Assembly: GCF_014397005.1 (NCBI RefSeq) | Contig: NZ_JACGWS010000001.1 | Span: 124,001-188,000 of the forward strand | Reading direction: 5' to 3' | Source of the DNA: Kordia aestuariivivens | Lineage (GTDB): Bacteria; Bacteroidota; Bacteroidia; Flavobacteriales; Flavobacteriaceae | DNA length: 64,000 bases | Part shown: in pieces, positions 9,150-18,288 of the stretch | Position numbering within the stretch: position 1 is the stretch's first letter | Layout: each line of letters begins with the position of its first letter | Program-made: the position numbers and the translations under genes | The notes under the pieces: model-generated | The model's database searches: none | Told to the model about the DNA's origin: nothing | What the model saw: the letters and a program-made list of their open reading frames with translations, nothing else

Positions 9150-10046
9150 ATGGAGCAAGGAGTACAAGCAACCACAGGGATCGTTATCGACAAACTAGAA
9201 AGTTGGTGGGTTTCATTGGTGGAAAATTTACCAAATATTGGAGTAGCAATTATAGTTTTAATACTAAGCTACTTTTTGTCAAGATTAGTATTTAAGACCA
9301 CTTTGAAACTAATTGACGGACGCGTAAAACAAAAAGCAGTTGCAAAGCTAATAGCGAGAGTTGTCGCGGTATTCGTTGTGCTAACTGGTTTGTTTTTAGC
9401 CTTGAGTGTATTAAATTTAGGTGAATCAATCTCAGGATTATTAACTGGAGCCGGAATTTCAGGTATTGTAATTGGTTTGGCCTTACAAGGAACACTTTCA
9501 AATACAATATCAGGTATTGTATTATCTTTTAGGAAAAATGTTCGCATAGGTAATTGGGTTGAAACCACTGGATATGCAGGAGAAGTTATTGACATTGCGT
9601 TAAACTATTTAGTCTTAAAAGAAGCTGATAATAACATCGTGGTTATTCCGAACAAAACTATTTTAGAGAATCCAATAAAAAACTATTCATTAACGACACG
9701 AATGCGTGTTATGATTGATTGTGGCGTTGGATACGAATCTGATTTGGAAGCTGTGGAAAAAATCACAAAAAATGTCATTGCAAATTCTTTTGAACAAATA
9801 GAAAGTACTGAAAATGTAGAGTTTTACTATACCGAATTTGGCGGAAGCTCTATTAATTTTTTATGTAGATTTTGGATTGATGCCGAAAACTCTCTAGAAC
9901 AACTAAAAGCAAAAAGCAAAGCGATCATGAAAATAAAGCAAGCATTTGAAAAGGAAAACATCAACATTCCTTTCCCAATTAGAACCTTGAAATTCAATGA
10001 TCAAACCCTAAAAGTTTCCAAAGCAGAAGAAGCTTTAGAAACATAA
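9150..10046 (+). CDS. Small-conductance mechanosensitive channel (MscS family)
   Basis: A 298-residue MscS protein. Three N-terminal transmembrane helices are followed by the Gly/Ala-rich pore-lining TM3 (G-I-S-G-I-V-I-G-L-A-L-Q-G-T-L-S-N). After it comes the beta domain (R-I-G-N-W-V-E, V-V-I-P-N-K) and an alpha/beta cytoplasmic vestibule. It opens on membrane tension to release solutes during hypo-osmotic shock. Length and motifs are standard for the family. Confidence 0.93.
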   Translation: MEQGVQATTGIVIDKLESWWVSLVENLPNIGVAIIVLILSYFLSRLVFKTTLKLIDGRVKQKAVAKLIARVVAVFVVLTGLFLALSVLNLGESISGLLTGAGISGIVIGLALQGTLSNTISGIVLSFRKNVRIGNWVETTGYAGEVIDIALNYLVLKEADNNIVVIPNKTILENPIKNYSLTTRMRVMIDCGVGYESDLEAVEKITKNVIANSFEQIESTENVEFYYTEFGGSSINFLCRFWIDAENSLEQLKAKSKAIMKIKQAFEKENINIPFPIRTLKFNDQTLKVSKAEEALET

Positions 10047-10070
10047 ATTATACTATAAAACTCTTAAAGA

Positions 10071-10107
10071 AAGTGTAGCTAAAAATGTTTTGGCTACACT
10101 TTTTTTA
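10071..10107 (+). terminator. Terminator after the MscS gene
   Basis: Arms AAGTGTAGC and GCTACACTT are followed by a T run, starting 25 bases after the stop codon. Confidence 0.85.
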
Positions 10108-10148
10108 TATACATTTGAATTAATTAATAACTCATAAAATACACTGTT

Positions 10149-10685
10149 ATGATTCTGCCTAAAGAACAACTATTATATACCTTATTACTGGTTGTGATTA
10201 TGATAATTATAAGTTTAATCATAAAAAAAGCAATTCGAAAATTTAGTTTTGTACAAGCAATTGAAATTAACAGACGAAAGGTGATTTTTAATATTTGCTA
10301 TTTTATTATTTATCTTTTTTCAGGATTTATCTTGGCGATCATTTGGGGCGTAAAATTTCAAGAATTTACAATTTTCATCTCTTCAGTATTAGCAGTTTTA
10401 GGAGTCGGATTCTTTGCGCAATGGTCTATACTTTCAAACCTTACGGCAAGTTTTATTCTGTTTTTTTATCATCCAATTCGAATTGGACATCGAATCAAAA
10501 TCATTGACAAAGATTACAATTGGGTAGGTGAAGTTAAGAACATTACAGCGTTTTACTTCTTTATAGAAACAGATGCTGGCGAAAATATCTCATTGCCAAA
10601 CTCTTTGGTGATGCAGAAAGGAATCGAAATTCTAGCAAAAGAAGCGTCTGTTCAGAAAGAACAAGAAGAATTATACAAAGAATAA
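10149..10685 (+). CDS. Short MscS-family membrane protein
   Basis: A 178-residue protein with three hydrophobic helices in the first ~110 residues and an MscS-like beta domain (P-I-R-I-G-H-R-I-K-I, then I-S-L-P-N-S-L-V). It lacks the large C-terminal vestibule of the neighbour at 9150. Such short forms occur in Bacteroidota. It may be a channel or may regulate the neighbour; it lies between MscS and CorA genes in an ion/osmotic group. Confidence 0.8.
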   Translation: MILPKEQLLYTLLLVVIMIIISLIIKKAIRKFSFVQAIEINRRKVIFNICYFIIYLFSGFILAIIWGVKFQEFTIFISSVLAVLGVGFFAQWSILSNLTASFILFFYHPIRIGHRIKIIDKDYNWVGEVKNITAFYFFIETDAGENISLPNSLVMQKGIEILAKEASVQKEQEELYKE

Positions 10686-10729
10686 TACATTCCGTATATT
10701 TAATCATTCTGAAAATAAAACAATACAAC

Positions 10730-11821
10730 TTGCGAGCACCATATAAAAAGACGAAAAAACACAAAAAAGCAACAGCTTCTAAAAGTTTAGGAAAAGCTCC
10801 TGGAGAATTAATATATCTAGGTGAAAAGGAAAACTTAGAAACGCTGCTGGAAGTTCATGAATATACAACAGAAGCATACAGTACACACAAGACAAAACAA
10901 ATCACGAAAATATTTGATGTTAAAGGGAACAATCGTGTTACGTGGATCAATGTAAACGGACTCAACAAACCCGACGATATTAGAAAAATTGGAGAATATT
11001 TCAAACTACATCCGCTAATCTTAGAAGACATTGTAAATACCAATCAACGTCCTAAAATTGATGAATATGAAGACTATATCTTCATAGTTCTAAAAATGCT
11101 GTACCATAGCGAAAAAAGCGATGAATTGCTCACAGAACACATTTCTATCATCATTGGACAAGACTATGTAGTCACATTTCAAGAAACAGAAGAAGACATC
11201 TTTAACTCCATTCGTGAACGATTCAAAAATCAAAAAAGTCGATTGCGGAATTCGGGAGCAGATTATTTAGCTTTCTTGCTCATGGATGCGATCGTTGATA
11301 ATTATGCAGTTGTTATTGAAATGTTTGGATCTAAAGTAGAACAAACAGAAGAGGAATTGTTCTTAGAAAATTCGCGAGATGGAATCTCAAGAGACATTCA
11401 ATACCTAAAACAAGAATTATTACGCTTGCGTAGAAACATTTTGCCATCACGTGAAGTGGTCAGTCGCATTGTAAAATCAGAGTCAGCACTCATCACGATC
11501 AAAACACACGATTACATAAAAGATTTACAAGATCATGTGTTGCAAATCAACGATAACATTGACCTGTACAGAGAAATGGTTTGGGGATTAATGGATATGC
11601 ACATGACAACGATGAGTAACAAAATGAACAGCATTATGAAAGTGCTGACCATCATATCTACAATCTTTATTCCGCTTACCTTTATTGTTGGTGTCTATGG
11701 AATGAACTTTCAATACATGCCTGAACTTCAATACAAACATTCGTACTACATCTTATGGGGCATCATGATTGCTCTTTTTATAATACTCTTATTATTCTTT
11801 AGGAAGAAAAAATGGTTATAA
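10730..11821 (+). CDS. corA: Magnesium/cobalt transporter CorA
   Basis: A 363-residue divalent cation channel of the inner membrane. A long acidic and helical cytoplasmic region precedes two C-terminal transmembrane helices, with the signature Y-G-M-N at about 323-326 at the end of TM1, then M-P-E-L in the loop. It ends with a basic tail R-K-K-K-W-L, as in CorA pentamers. The start taken is TTG 10730; the frame stays open a little upstream without an ATG, so the exact start is uncertain. Confidence 0.93.
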   Translation: MRAPYKKTKKHKKATASKSLGKAPGELIYLGEKENLETLLEVHEYTTEAYSTHKTKQITKIFDVKGNNRVTWINVNGLNKPDDIRKIGEYFKLHPLILEDIVNTNQRPKIDEYEDYIFIVLKMLYHSEKSDELLTEHISIIIGQDYVVTFQETEEDIFNSIRERFKNQKSRLRNSGADYLAFLLMDAIVDNYAVVIEMFGSKVEQTEEELFLENSRDGISRDIQYLKQELLRLRRNILPSREVVSRIVKSESALITIKTHDYIKDLQDHVLQINDNIDLYREMVWGLMDMHMTTMSNKMNSIMKVLTIISTIFIPLTFIVGVYGMNFQYMPELQYKHSYYILWGIMIALFIILLLFFRKKKWL

Positions 11822-11884
11822 GAGTTTTTGAAATTCACAAACATCTTGGGCACACTAATTGCTCATAAAGTAAAAACACGTTTC

Positions 11885-12478
11885 ATGAAACTGCTTCTTT
11901 CCTTAGTATTGCTATTCTCGCTGCATACATTAAATGCGCAATTGTCTAAAAGTAAGATCACGAAGAATATACATGCTTGGCAGACAGAAAATGCTGAAAA
12001 ATATGTGCTAAAACTTCAAGGAACAGAAGTAGTTACAGCAATTACACGCTATCACCCAGAACGCCCTGAAGAAAAAAATGATCTCATTGAAGTGACATAC
12101 AAAGGCATGAAAATTCAATTAAAATTCACAAAACCTTTAAAAGAAACCTCAACGCATAGCGACAGTCTGCAAAAATACTTTAGCTATGTATCATTCAGTA
12201 AAATATACAACAACATACCTTCGAATGGTTGGAATGTGCATCCACAAACACCTTCAAGTAGTTTGCGTGGAAAAGGCGTTACATTCACATCCGAAAATGG
12301 AACATTAAGTATTTCTATTCATTGGTCTATCTATGCCATTACAGGCTACAAAGACTCTAAAAAGTGCAACGAAGCATTAGCAATGGCAGATAGTTCTGCG
12401 CCTGAAGAATGTTTCGTGCATGTTGCAAAAACACTTCCGTTAGAGGTTTTAATCACGAAAGTGTCTTTAGAAAACTAG
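11885..12478 (+). CDS. Exported hypothetical protein
   Basis: A 197-residue protein from ATG 11885, chosen because it places a standard signal peptide (M-K-L-L-L-S-L-V-L-L-F-S ending L-N-A-Q) at the N-terminus; a TTG at 11828 would bury it. The mature part is Lys-rich with two Cys near the C-terminus (S-K-K-C-N and E-E-C-F) that could form a disulfide. It is predicted periplasmic. I recognise no family. Confidence 0.7.
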   Translation: MKLLLSLVLLFSLHTLNAQLSKSKITKNIHAWQTENAEKYVLKLQGTEVVTAITRYHPERPEEKNDLIEVTYKGMKIQLKFTKPLKETSTHSDSLQKYFSYVSFSKIYNNIPSNGWNVHPQTPSSSLRGKGVTFTSENGTLSISIHWSIYAITGYKDSKKCNEALAMADSSAPEECFVHVAKTLPLEVLITKVSLEN

Positions 12479-12559
12479 CGGAATAATTCATTGGATACAT
12501 ATCACGTTTGTGTTATATTTAGAAGAAATAAAAAAGGTATATACTAACAATTCTTCCAA

Positions 12560-13063
12560 ATGAATCACATAATTCAACATACAATCCGTCAATTGCAAGA
12601 AGTTCAAACAGGAAAACCATGGATTGGAAGTACGTACTCGCGTAAATTGAATGAGATTGATGCAGCACTTGTTTTTACAAGACCTCTCAAAAATCTTCAC
12701 AGCGTTGCGGAAATAATATCTCATCTCACCTTATGGCGCAATGAATGTATCTTAAAAATTAAAACAGGAGAAGGAAGTAAAACTGATGATTGTAAAGAAA
12801 ACTGGTTGGACAATGATGAACTCAAAGCTATTGGTTGGGACACACTAAAATTCAATTATGACAATAGTCTTACACAACTCATCGATGTATTAAAACAAAA
12901 AGATGATCAGTTTCTTTCAGAAAAATATTATGACACAGACTTCAAAGGATATTATGAATATCACTTTGTCATAAACGGCATGTTACATCACGATCTATAT
13001 CACTTGGGGCAACTTGGACTCATTATCAAATATCTAAAAGAAGATCATAACGACGAACAATAA
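12560..13063 (+). CDS. DinB-family (DUF1572/DUF664-like) protein
   Basis: A 167-residue four-helix-bundle protein of the DinB superfamily. The metal-ligand positions are visible as His in I-I-S-H-L-T-L-W near residue 55 and H-H-D-L-Y-H-L-G-Q in the last helix. Family members bind a divalent metal. Some are thiol transferases (bacillithiol or mycothiol dependent), others are uncharacterised and damage induced. No substrate can be inferred. A second DinB-like protein lies at 30009. Confidence 0.8.
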   Translation: MNHIIQHTIRQLQEVQTGKPWIGSTYSRKLNEIDAALVFTRPLKNLHSVAEIISHLTLWRNECILKIKTGEGSKTDDCKENWLDNDELKAIGWDTLKFNYDNSLTQLIDVLKQKDDQFLSEKYYDTDFKGYYEYHFVINGMLHHDLYHLGQLGLIIKYLKEDHNDEQ

Positions 13064-13086
13064 AAAATTGCAGATCTGCCATATGT

Positions 13087-13110
13087 AAAGTCTTTTCGAG
13101 GGCTTTTTTA
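13087..13110 (+). terminator. Weak terminator after the DinB-like gene
   Basis: AAAGTC pairs with GGCTTT (one G-T pair) over a short loop, followed by six T. Confidence 0.5.
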
Positions 13111-13160
13111 ATTTACATTCATAAGATAGTATCCAAAAAAAGATAAAAACATAGAACAAA

Positions 13161-13187
13161 AAAAGAGCACTCAATTGAGTGCTCTTT
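13161..13187 (-). terminator. Terminator of the OmpA-family gene
   Basis: The perfect palindromic arms AAAGAGCACTCAA and TTGAGTGCTCTTT are followed on the - strand by a T run, 29 bases past the stop at 13216. Confidence 0.85.
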
Positions 13188-13215
13188 CGTTGGGCAATAT
13201 CAGTTTATTACAATC

Positions 13216-14829
13216 TTACTTTACAATAACAAACTCGATTCTACGGTTTGTATTGTGCTGTGCTTCAGAACAAGTAGTTCCACAATCTTCTTTTGGTTGT
13301 GTTTCTCCATATCCTTTGGAAACCAAACGCTTTGCATCCACTCCGTTAGCAATTAAATATGCTTTTGCAGCAGCAGCTCTTTTGTTAGACAACTTGTAGT
13401 TGTATGCAGCTTTACCTCTTGTGTCAGTGTGTGCGTTGATCTCAATTTTCATTTCTGGACTGTCATTCAATACGTCAATAATCTTGTTTAAAGATAATGT
13501 GGACTCATCTCTGATCACCCATTTATTAAAATCAAAATAGATGTCTTCTATTTTGATCATTAATTTTTCGTTTTCTTCTACGATTTCAGCTTTTGCTTGT
13601 GGCAACTTAATCGTCATTTTATGCTTAAAATCATCTCCTCTAAACGATTCAAACTCTTCATCAGTTTCTATGAAACCATCTTTAGAGGCATTTAATGTAT
13701 AAGAATTATAAGGTATTACAGTTGTTGTAAATACACCTTCGTTATCCGTAGTAATTTTGTCTACCACACGGCCGTAAGCGTCAACAATAGTTACTGTAGC
13801 GTTTGGCAACACCATATTTGTTTTATGATCTACAACGGTACCTTGTAATGATTGTGTTGTCTTTTCTCTTTTGAAGTAATAAATATCATTTCCACCTTTT
13901 CCACCATCTCTGTTAGAAGTGAAGAAACCAGAATTTGACTGATCCATTAAAAATCCGAAATCATCTTCAGGACTGTTTAAAGAACTTCCCATGTTTACAG
14001 GGTAGTTTAACTTTCCATTAATAATTTTACTTTCAAAAATATCTAAACCTCCTAAGTTATAGTGTCCGTTTGAAGAAAAATACAAAGCGCTATTGTCTCC
14101 CATTACATACGGGAATTTTTCGTCTTTATGTGTATTGATTTCGCTTCCTAAGTTTTTAGGAGCAGTATATGTTCCATTTTCATTAACTGTTACAGAAAAT
14201 AAATCGTATCCACCTTTTGATCCTGGAATGTTCGCAGAAAAGTAAATTGTTTTATCATCTGAAGATAATACTGGATTCTCAATTGCGTATCCTTCTACGT
14301 TGAATGGTAACATTTCAAAGTTTGTCCATTGATAGTTTATCAGTTCAGCTTTGAAAATCTTAAGATTATGCTGTCCGTTCTCTTCTACACTTCTTGTGAA
14401 GAAAACAACGTCTTGTGCATTTGACAATGCAACAGAACCTTCATGATGTTCTTTTGTGTTGATTGCTCTTGAGAAATTCACTAAATTTTTAATATCTCCT
14501 TTTTGATTCAAATCTCCACAGTATAAATTGTAGAAACCTTCGTTTTTGCTTCTTAAAGCTCCAATTCTTTTTGAAGAAGAAACAATTACTTTATCTCTGA
14601 AAAATGCAGTTGCATGCTCAGAATAAGGAGTATTAATATTAAGATTTTTGAATTCGTACATGAATCCGTTTGGATCCAATGCTTTGATTGCTCTGTTTTC
14701 AACTTCTTTAGTTGAAGTGTCTCCGAAATAATCACTAGTTTCAATCGCTGCCTCTGGCCCTTGTGCATTTGCGAAAGTCACTGTGAAAACTGCTAAAAGA
14801 ATCAGCAGCGTAGGTGTGAACTTTTTCAT
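13216..14829 (-). CDS. OmpA-family outer-membrane protein with PD40 propeller and CarboxypepD-like domain
   Basis: A 537-residue envelope protein. A signal peptide (ending T-F-A-N-A-Q) is followed by a WD40/PD40-like propeller region (repeated Y-F-S-S/N motifs such as I-Y-F-S-A-N and L-Y-F-S-S-N-G). Next come a carboxypeptidase-regulatory-like beta sandwich (about 335-405, L-Q-G-T-V-V-D) and a C-terminal OmpA domain (I-Y-F-D-F-N-K through N-R-R-I-E-F-V). The OmpA domain has the peptidoglycan-binding residues of N-A-H-T-D-T-R-G and K-R-A-A-A. This layout is common in Bacteroidota, where relatives such as PorE-type proteins anchor T9SS parts; a structural role is the safe call. Confidence 0.88.
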   Translation of the reverse strand: MKKFTPTLLILLAVFTVTFANAQGPEAAIETSDYFGDTSTKEVENRAIKALDPNGFMYEFKNLNINTPYSEHATAFFRDKVIVSSSKRIGALRSKNEGFYNLYCGDLNQKGDIKNLVNFSRAINTKEHHEGSVALSNAQDVVFFTRSVEENGQHNLKIFKAELINYQWTNFEMLPFNVEGYAIENPVLSSDDKTIYFSANIPGSKGGYDLFSVTVNENGTYTAPKNLGSEINTHKDEKFPYVMGDNSALYFSSNGHYNLGGLDIFESKIINGKLNYPVNMGSSLNSPEDDFGFLMDQSNSGFFTSNRDGGKGGNDIYYFKREKTTQSLQGTVVDHKTNMVLPNATVTIVDAYGRVVDKITTDNEGVFTTTVIPYNSYTLNASKDGFIETDEEFESFRGDDFKHKMTIKLPQAKAEIVEENEKLMIKIEDIYFDFNKWVIRDESTLSLNKIIDVLNDSPEMKIEINAHTDTRGKAAYNYKLSNKRAAAAKAYLIANGVDAKRLVSKGYGETQPKEDCGTTCSEAQHNTNRRIEFVIVK

Positions 14830-15017
14830 TTTAAAATTGGGTATTGTACTATTGTTAATAATCTGATAGCATAAAGATAAAGCAGCAAATCAGTTACCTG
14901 TATTTTATTAGTCAAAAGACATGGAAATTCGATGAGTAGTAAAATCCGAGGGATAAGTTAAGTGGAAAACAGGTATTTTCCCCTGTAAAATATGGTATTC
15001 CCTTGAATTATAAAGGG

Positions 15018-16538
15018 TTAGTGAATTTGGTTCATTTGGAGTAATTCGTCCAAGTAAATTCGTTGATTGGACAAGCGAGGAATTTTATGTTGACCACCAA
15101 GTTTATCTTTCTTTTTTAGCCAATCGTAAAATAATCCACGGCGAGCCACATGTAGTTTTAAACTATTCAAGGTTAAATTATTGAAGCGTTTTGCTTCGTA
15201 ATCAGAATTTATATTTTGGAGTGCTTCATCCAATAAAAAAGCAAACTCCTCTATATTCTCGGGCGCTTTTTTAAACTCAACAATCCATTCGTGCGCACCT
15301 TTTTCGCCATCATGCATAAAAATAGGTCCGGCAGTATACTCAACAATTTCTGATTTAGTAGCAACACACACTCTTTTCAATGCATCTTCAGCATTTTCAA
15401 TAATTAATTCTTCACCAAAAACATTAATGTGATGTTTGGTACGTCCCGTAACTTTAATGCGATGCGGACTTGTTGATGTAAATCGTATCGTATCACCAAT
15501 TTTATAACGCCATAAACCTGCATTTGTCGTAATAATAACGGCATAATTTTGTCCAATTTCAACGTCTGACAATGGAATTATTTTTTGATCTAATGTACGA
15601 TAGGTATCCATCGGAATAAACTCATAAAAAATACCATAATCGAGCATTAACAAGAGTTCATCAGAATCATTTCGATCTTGAATGGCAAAGAAACCTTCCG
15701 AGGCATTGTATATTTCGTAATACTTAAATTCTGGTTTTGGCAATAAATTTCGATACTGCTCTTCATACGGCGCAAAACTTACACCGCCGTGAAAATACAC
15801 TTCTAAATTTTCCCAAACTTCAAATAAATTTGCTTTCTGAGTTTGTTTCAACACTTCATTCAATAAGACAAGCATCCACGATGGAACACCCGCCAAACTC
15901 GTTACATTTTCGCGAAGTGTTTCTGTAATAATAGCATCAATCTTCACTTCCCAATCGCCCATTAACGACACTTTGCTGCTCGGTGTACTGCTAAATTCTG
16001 CCCAAAGCGGTAAATTATCAATCAAAATAGCGGATAAATCACCAAAATACGTTCCGTTTTGTTCGTATAATTCTTTGCTTCCGCCTAAACGTAAACTCTT
16101 TCCATTAAACAATTGTGAACCTTCATTATTATTCAAATACATACATAGCAAATCTTTACTAGCTGCATAATGACACAATTCTAACGATTCTTGACTAACG
16201 GGAATAAACTTACTTTTTGCGTTCGTTGTACCGCTCGATTTTGCAAACCAACGAATGGGCGTAGGCCAAAAAATATTCGATTCTCCTTTGCGGGAACGTT
16301 CAATCATAGGTTGAATGTCCTCGTAAGAAGTCACCGGAATTCGTTCTGTAAATGTTTTATAATTGGTAATCGATGGAAAATCATACTGTTTTCCGAGTTC
16401 TGTTTTATTCGCTTTAGTGATTAAAGACATCAATAATTCTAACTGCACCTCATTTGGGTTGCTTAAAAAAAACTCAATCTGATGGATGCGTTTTTTTAAG
16501 AACCAGGAAGCGATAGAATTTACTAATGGTATCGGCAT
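15018..16538 (-). CDS. GH3 auxin-responsive-promoter-family acyl-adenylating enzyme
   Basis: A 506-residue GH3-family protein from ATG 16538 (M-P-I-P-L-V-N-S-I). The upstream in-frame ATG at 16694 would add 52 residues unlike the family. Conserved ANL-superfamily features include the phosphate-loop-like S-S-G-T-T-N-A-K-S-K and Y-N-A-S-E-G-F-F, plus T-N-A-G-L-W-R-Y-K-I-G-D-T. Plant members ligate amino acids to jasmonate or auxin through an acyl-adenylate. Bacterial substrates are mostly unknown. It is divergent from the DUF2797 gene. Confidence 0.88.
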   Translation of the reverse strand: MPIPLVNSIASWFLKKRIHQIEFFLSNPNEVQLELLMSLITKANKTELGKQYDFPSITNYKTFTERIPVTSYEDIQPMIERSRKGESNIFWPTPIRWFAKSSGTTNAKSKFIPVSQESLELCHYAASKDLLCMYLNNNEGSQLFNGKSLRLGGSKELYEQNGTYFGDLSAILIDNLPLWAEFSSTPSSKVSLMGDWEVKIDAIITETLRENVTSLAGVPSWMLVLLNEVLKQTQKANLFEVWENLEVYFHGGVSFAPYEEQYRNLLPKPEFKYYEIYNASEGFFAIQDRNDSDELLLMLDYGIFYEFIPMDTYRTLDQKIIPLSDVEIGQNYAVIITTNAGLWRYKIGDTIRFTSTSPHRIKVTGRTKHHINVFGEELIIENAEDALKRVCVATKSEIVEYTAGPIFMHDGEKGAHEWIVEFKKAPENIEEFAFLLDEALQNINSDYEAKRFNNLTLNSLKLHVARRGLFYDWLKKKDKLGGQHKIPRLSNQRIYLDELLQMNQIH

Positions 16539-16669
16539 TGCGTATAGGTTATTCGGTTGTGATTTTAGTTGATAAAATATGGCTACTCGCAAAAAGTTTT
16601 TTACATTCGTAAACGATCTTCTTAGGAAGCAATCATACTTTAAGTGAATAAAAATAGCAAAAAACTTTA

Positions 16670-17464
16670 ATGATGTATCAAGGTGTTTTAACAAAAATGC
16701 AAACTGAATTTGGAAAACCTATTCAATATTACCTAAATTTTGAAGATGATTTCCTGAATATGAACCAATTACTAAATAAAACACTGACATTAAATTTTGA
16801 AAAATTTGAATGCCTAAATTGTCATTTAAACAAAGAAATTTACCGACAAGGATTCTGTAAAAGCTGTTTCTTCGAAATTCCAACTGCTGGCGATTGGATT
16901 ATGCATCCCGAATTGAGCACGGCACATTTAGATATAGAAGACCGTAATTTGGAATATGAGAAAAAAGTACAATTGCAACCACATATTGTGTATTTAGCGT
17001 TGTCAAGCGAAATAAAAGTTGGAGTTACACGTAAAGGACAAGTGCCTACACGTTGGATTGATCAAGGTGCAACAAAAGCCGTAGAAATTGTAGAAGTTCC
17101 CAACCGATATTTAGCTGGAATCACGGAAGTTGCCTTAAAGTCCTTTGTATCTGATAAAACAAATTGGCGAAAAATGCTTCAAAACTTAAATGCAGATGCA
17201 GATTTATTAGCGAAAAAAGAAGAACTACAACAATTCATCCCAGAAGAAGCAAAATCATACTATTTAAACAATAGAGAAGTGGTAGAACTTGAATTTCCGG
17301 TACTTTCTTACCCAGAAAAAGTAAAAAGCTTAAATCTTTCTAAAACAGCAACTTTTGAAGGTGTTTTAAAAGGAATCAAAGGACAATACTTAATTTTTGA
17401 AGACAATACTGTTTTCAACGTTCGCGGAAATGAAGGCTCGGTGGTGAATTTGGGAATTAGCTAA
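16670..17464 (+). CDS. DUF2797 domain protein
   Basis: A 264-residue protein with a zinc-ribbon-like C-L-N-C-H / F-C-K-S-C-F set near residues 43-67. The DUF2797 core follows (H-I-V-Y-L-A-L-S, I-K-V-G-V-T-R, R-W-I-D-Q-G-A). It is conserved in Bacteroidota; the I-K-V-G-V-T-R segment resembles GIY-YIG-type folds, but activity is unproven. The ATG at 16670 or 16673 may be used. Confidence 0.8.
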   Translation: MMYQGVLTKMQTEFGKPIQYYLNFEDDFLNMNQLLNKTLTLNFEKFECLNCHLNKEIYRQGFCKSCFFEIPTAGDWIMHPELSTAHLDIEDRNLEYEKKVQLQPHIVYLALSSEIKVGVTRKGQVPTRWIDQGATKAVEIVEVPNRYLAGITEVALKSFVSDKTNWRKMLQNLNADADLLAKKEELQQFIPEEAKSYYLNNREVVELEFPVLSYPEKVKSLNLSKTATFEGVLKGIKGQYLIFEDNTVFNVRGNEGSVVNLGIS

Positions 17465-17539
17465 ATTTTTCATTCTTGCGTGTCACATTGAGCGCAGTCG
17501 AGATGAAGGCAGGATCTAACTCAATACTCAAATCTATGC

Positions 17540-18160
17540 TTAACCAAGCATGTACTTCACCAACTGCACACAGCCAATCACAAATAGCAGCACACCAATC
17601 ACTTTATTGATGATAGCAGCAATATTCTGGACTTTATTTTTAATCAAAATACTAAACTTACTATATGCGTAAAGCGTTAAAAGTTTTCCTAAATACACAC
17701 CAGCAAAAAACACAAACAGTATTTTTAGTGAAGTATTCATATCTAGTTGAAAGGCGTTTTTATTCAAATACGTAATCATGAAGATCCAATACACCAATAC
17801 TGTCGGATTCAACAACCCAAGAAAAAAACCTGTAATATATTTAGACATTTTAAACTTTTTCTCTTGCGCTTCTTTCTTTTTTTTGAAGAATAAAAAAGCA
17901 CCAATTAAAAATAGTAAAATTGCAATCATGACTTGAATCCATTGATTCATATCAATAAATTCACCAACCACCATACTGCAATGTAGTGCGTAAAACGAAA
18001 TGATAATTTCTGCAATTCCAGCAGTCAGCGCAATCTTCATTGCGTTGCGCGCATCGACACGTAATGTGGTATTAATTACTGAAATATTAACCGTTCCCAA
18101 AGGAATAGCGCCTACAAACGTTACCAAAACACCAACTGCGAAGTATATTAAAAATTCCAT
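17540..18160 (-). CDS. LysE-family amino-acid exporter-like protein
   Basis: A 206-residue, six-helix inner-membrane protein of the LysE/RhtB type. The N-terminal G-A-I-P-L-G-T-V-N motif, a basic loop (F-K-K-K-K-E-A-Q-E-K-K) and L-N-P-T-V-L-V-Y-W match the family. The exported substrate is not predictable. A short dispersed repeat (17481-17510) separates it from the convergent DUF2797 gene. Confidence 0.85.
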   Translation of the reverse strand: MEFLIYFAVGVLVTFVGAIPLGTVNISVINTTLRVDARNAMKIALTAGIAEIIISFYALHCSMVVGEFIDMNQWIQVMIAILLFLIGAFLFFKKKKEAQEKKFKMSKYITGFFLGLLNPTVLVYWIFMITYLNKNAFQLDMNTSLKILFVFFAGVYLGKLLTLYAYSKFSILIKNKVQNIAAIINKVIGVLLFVIGCVQLVKYMLG

Positions 18161-18226
18161 GAGGTGTTGGTAGGAAGTTTTACGGTAACATTACATTTTT
18201 TTAAAATTAAAGTTGAAATCAAAGCA

Positions 18227-18268
18227 CTTCTCGATACAATTTTCTATCGAAAATCACTCGAAATGACG
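18227..18268. repeat. Dispersed intergenic repeat, short copy
   Basis: CTTCTCGATACAATTTTC followed closely by CACTCGAAATGACG matches the arms of the longer inverted repeat at 25554-25665. It lies between two - strand genes. Confidence 0.6.
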
Positions 18269-18288
18269 AATTGACAAAAAAACAAAAA

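Noticed and set aside
16539-16694. 52-residue N-terminal extension of the GH3-like protein
   Set aside because: Basic and hydrophobic residues unlike the family; ATG 16538 gives the normal length and the extension overlaps the divergent gene.
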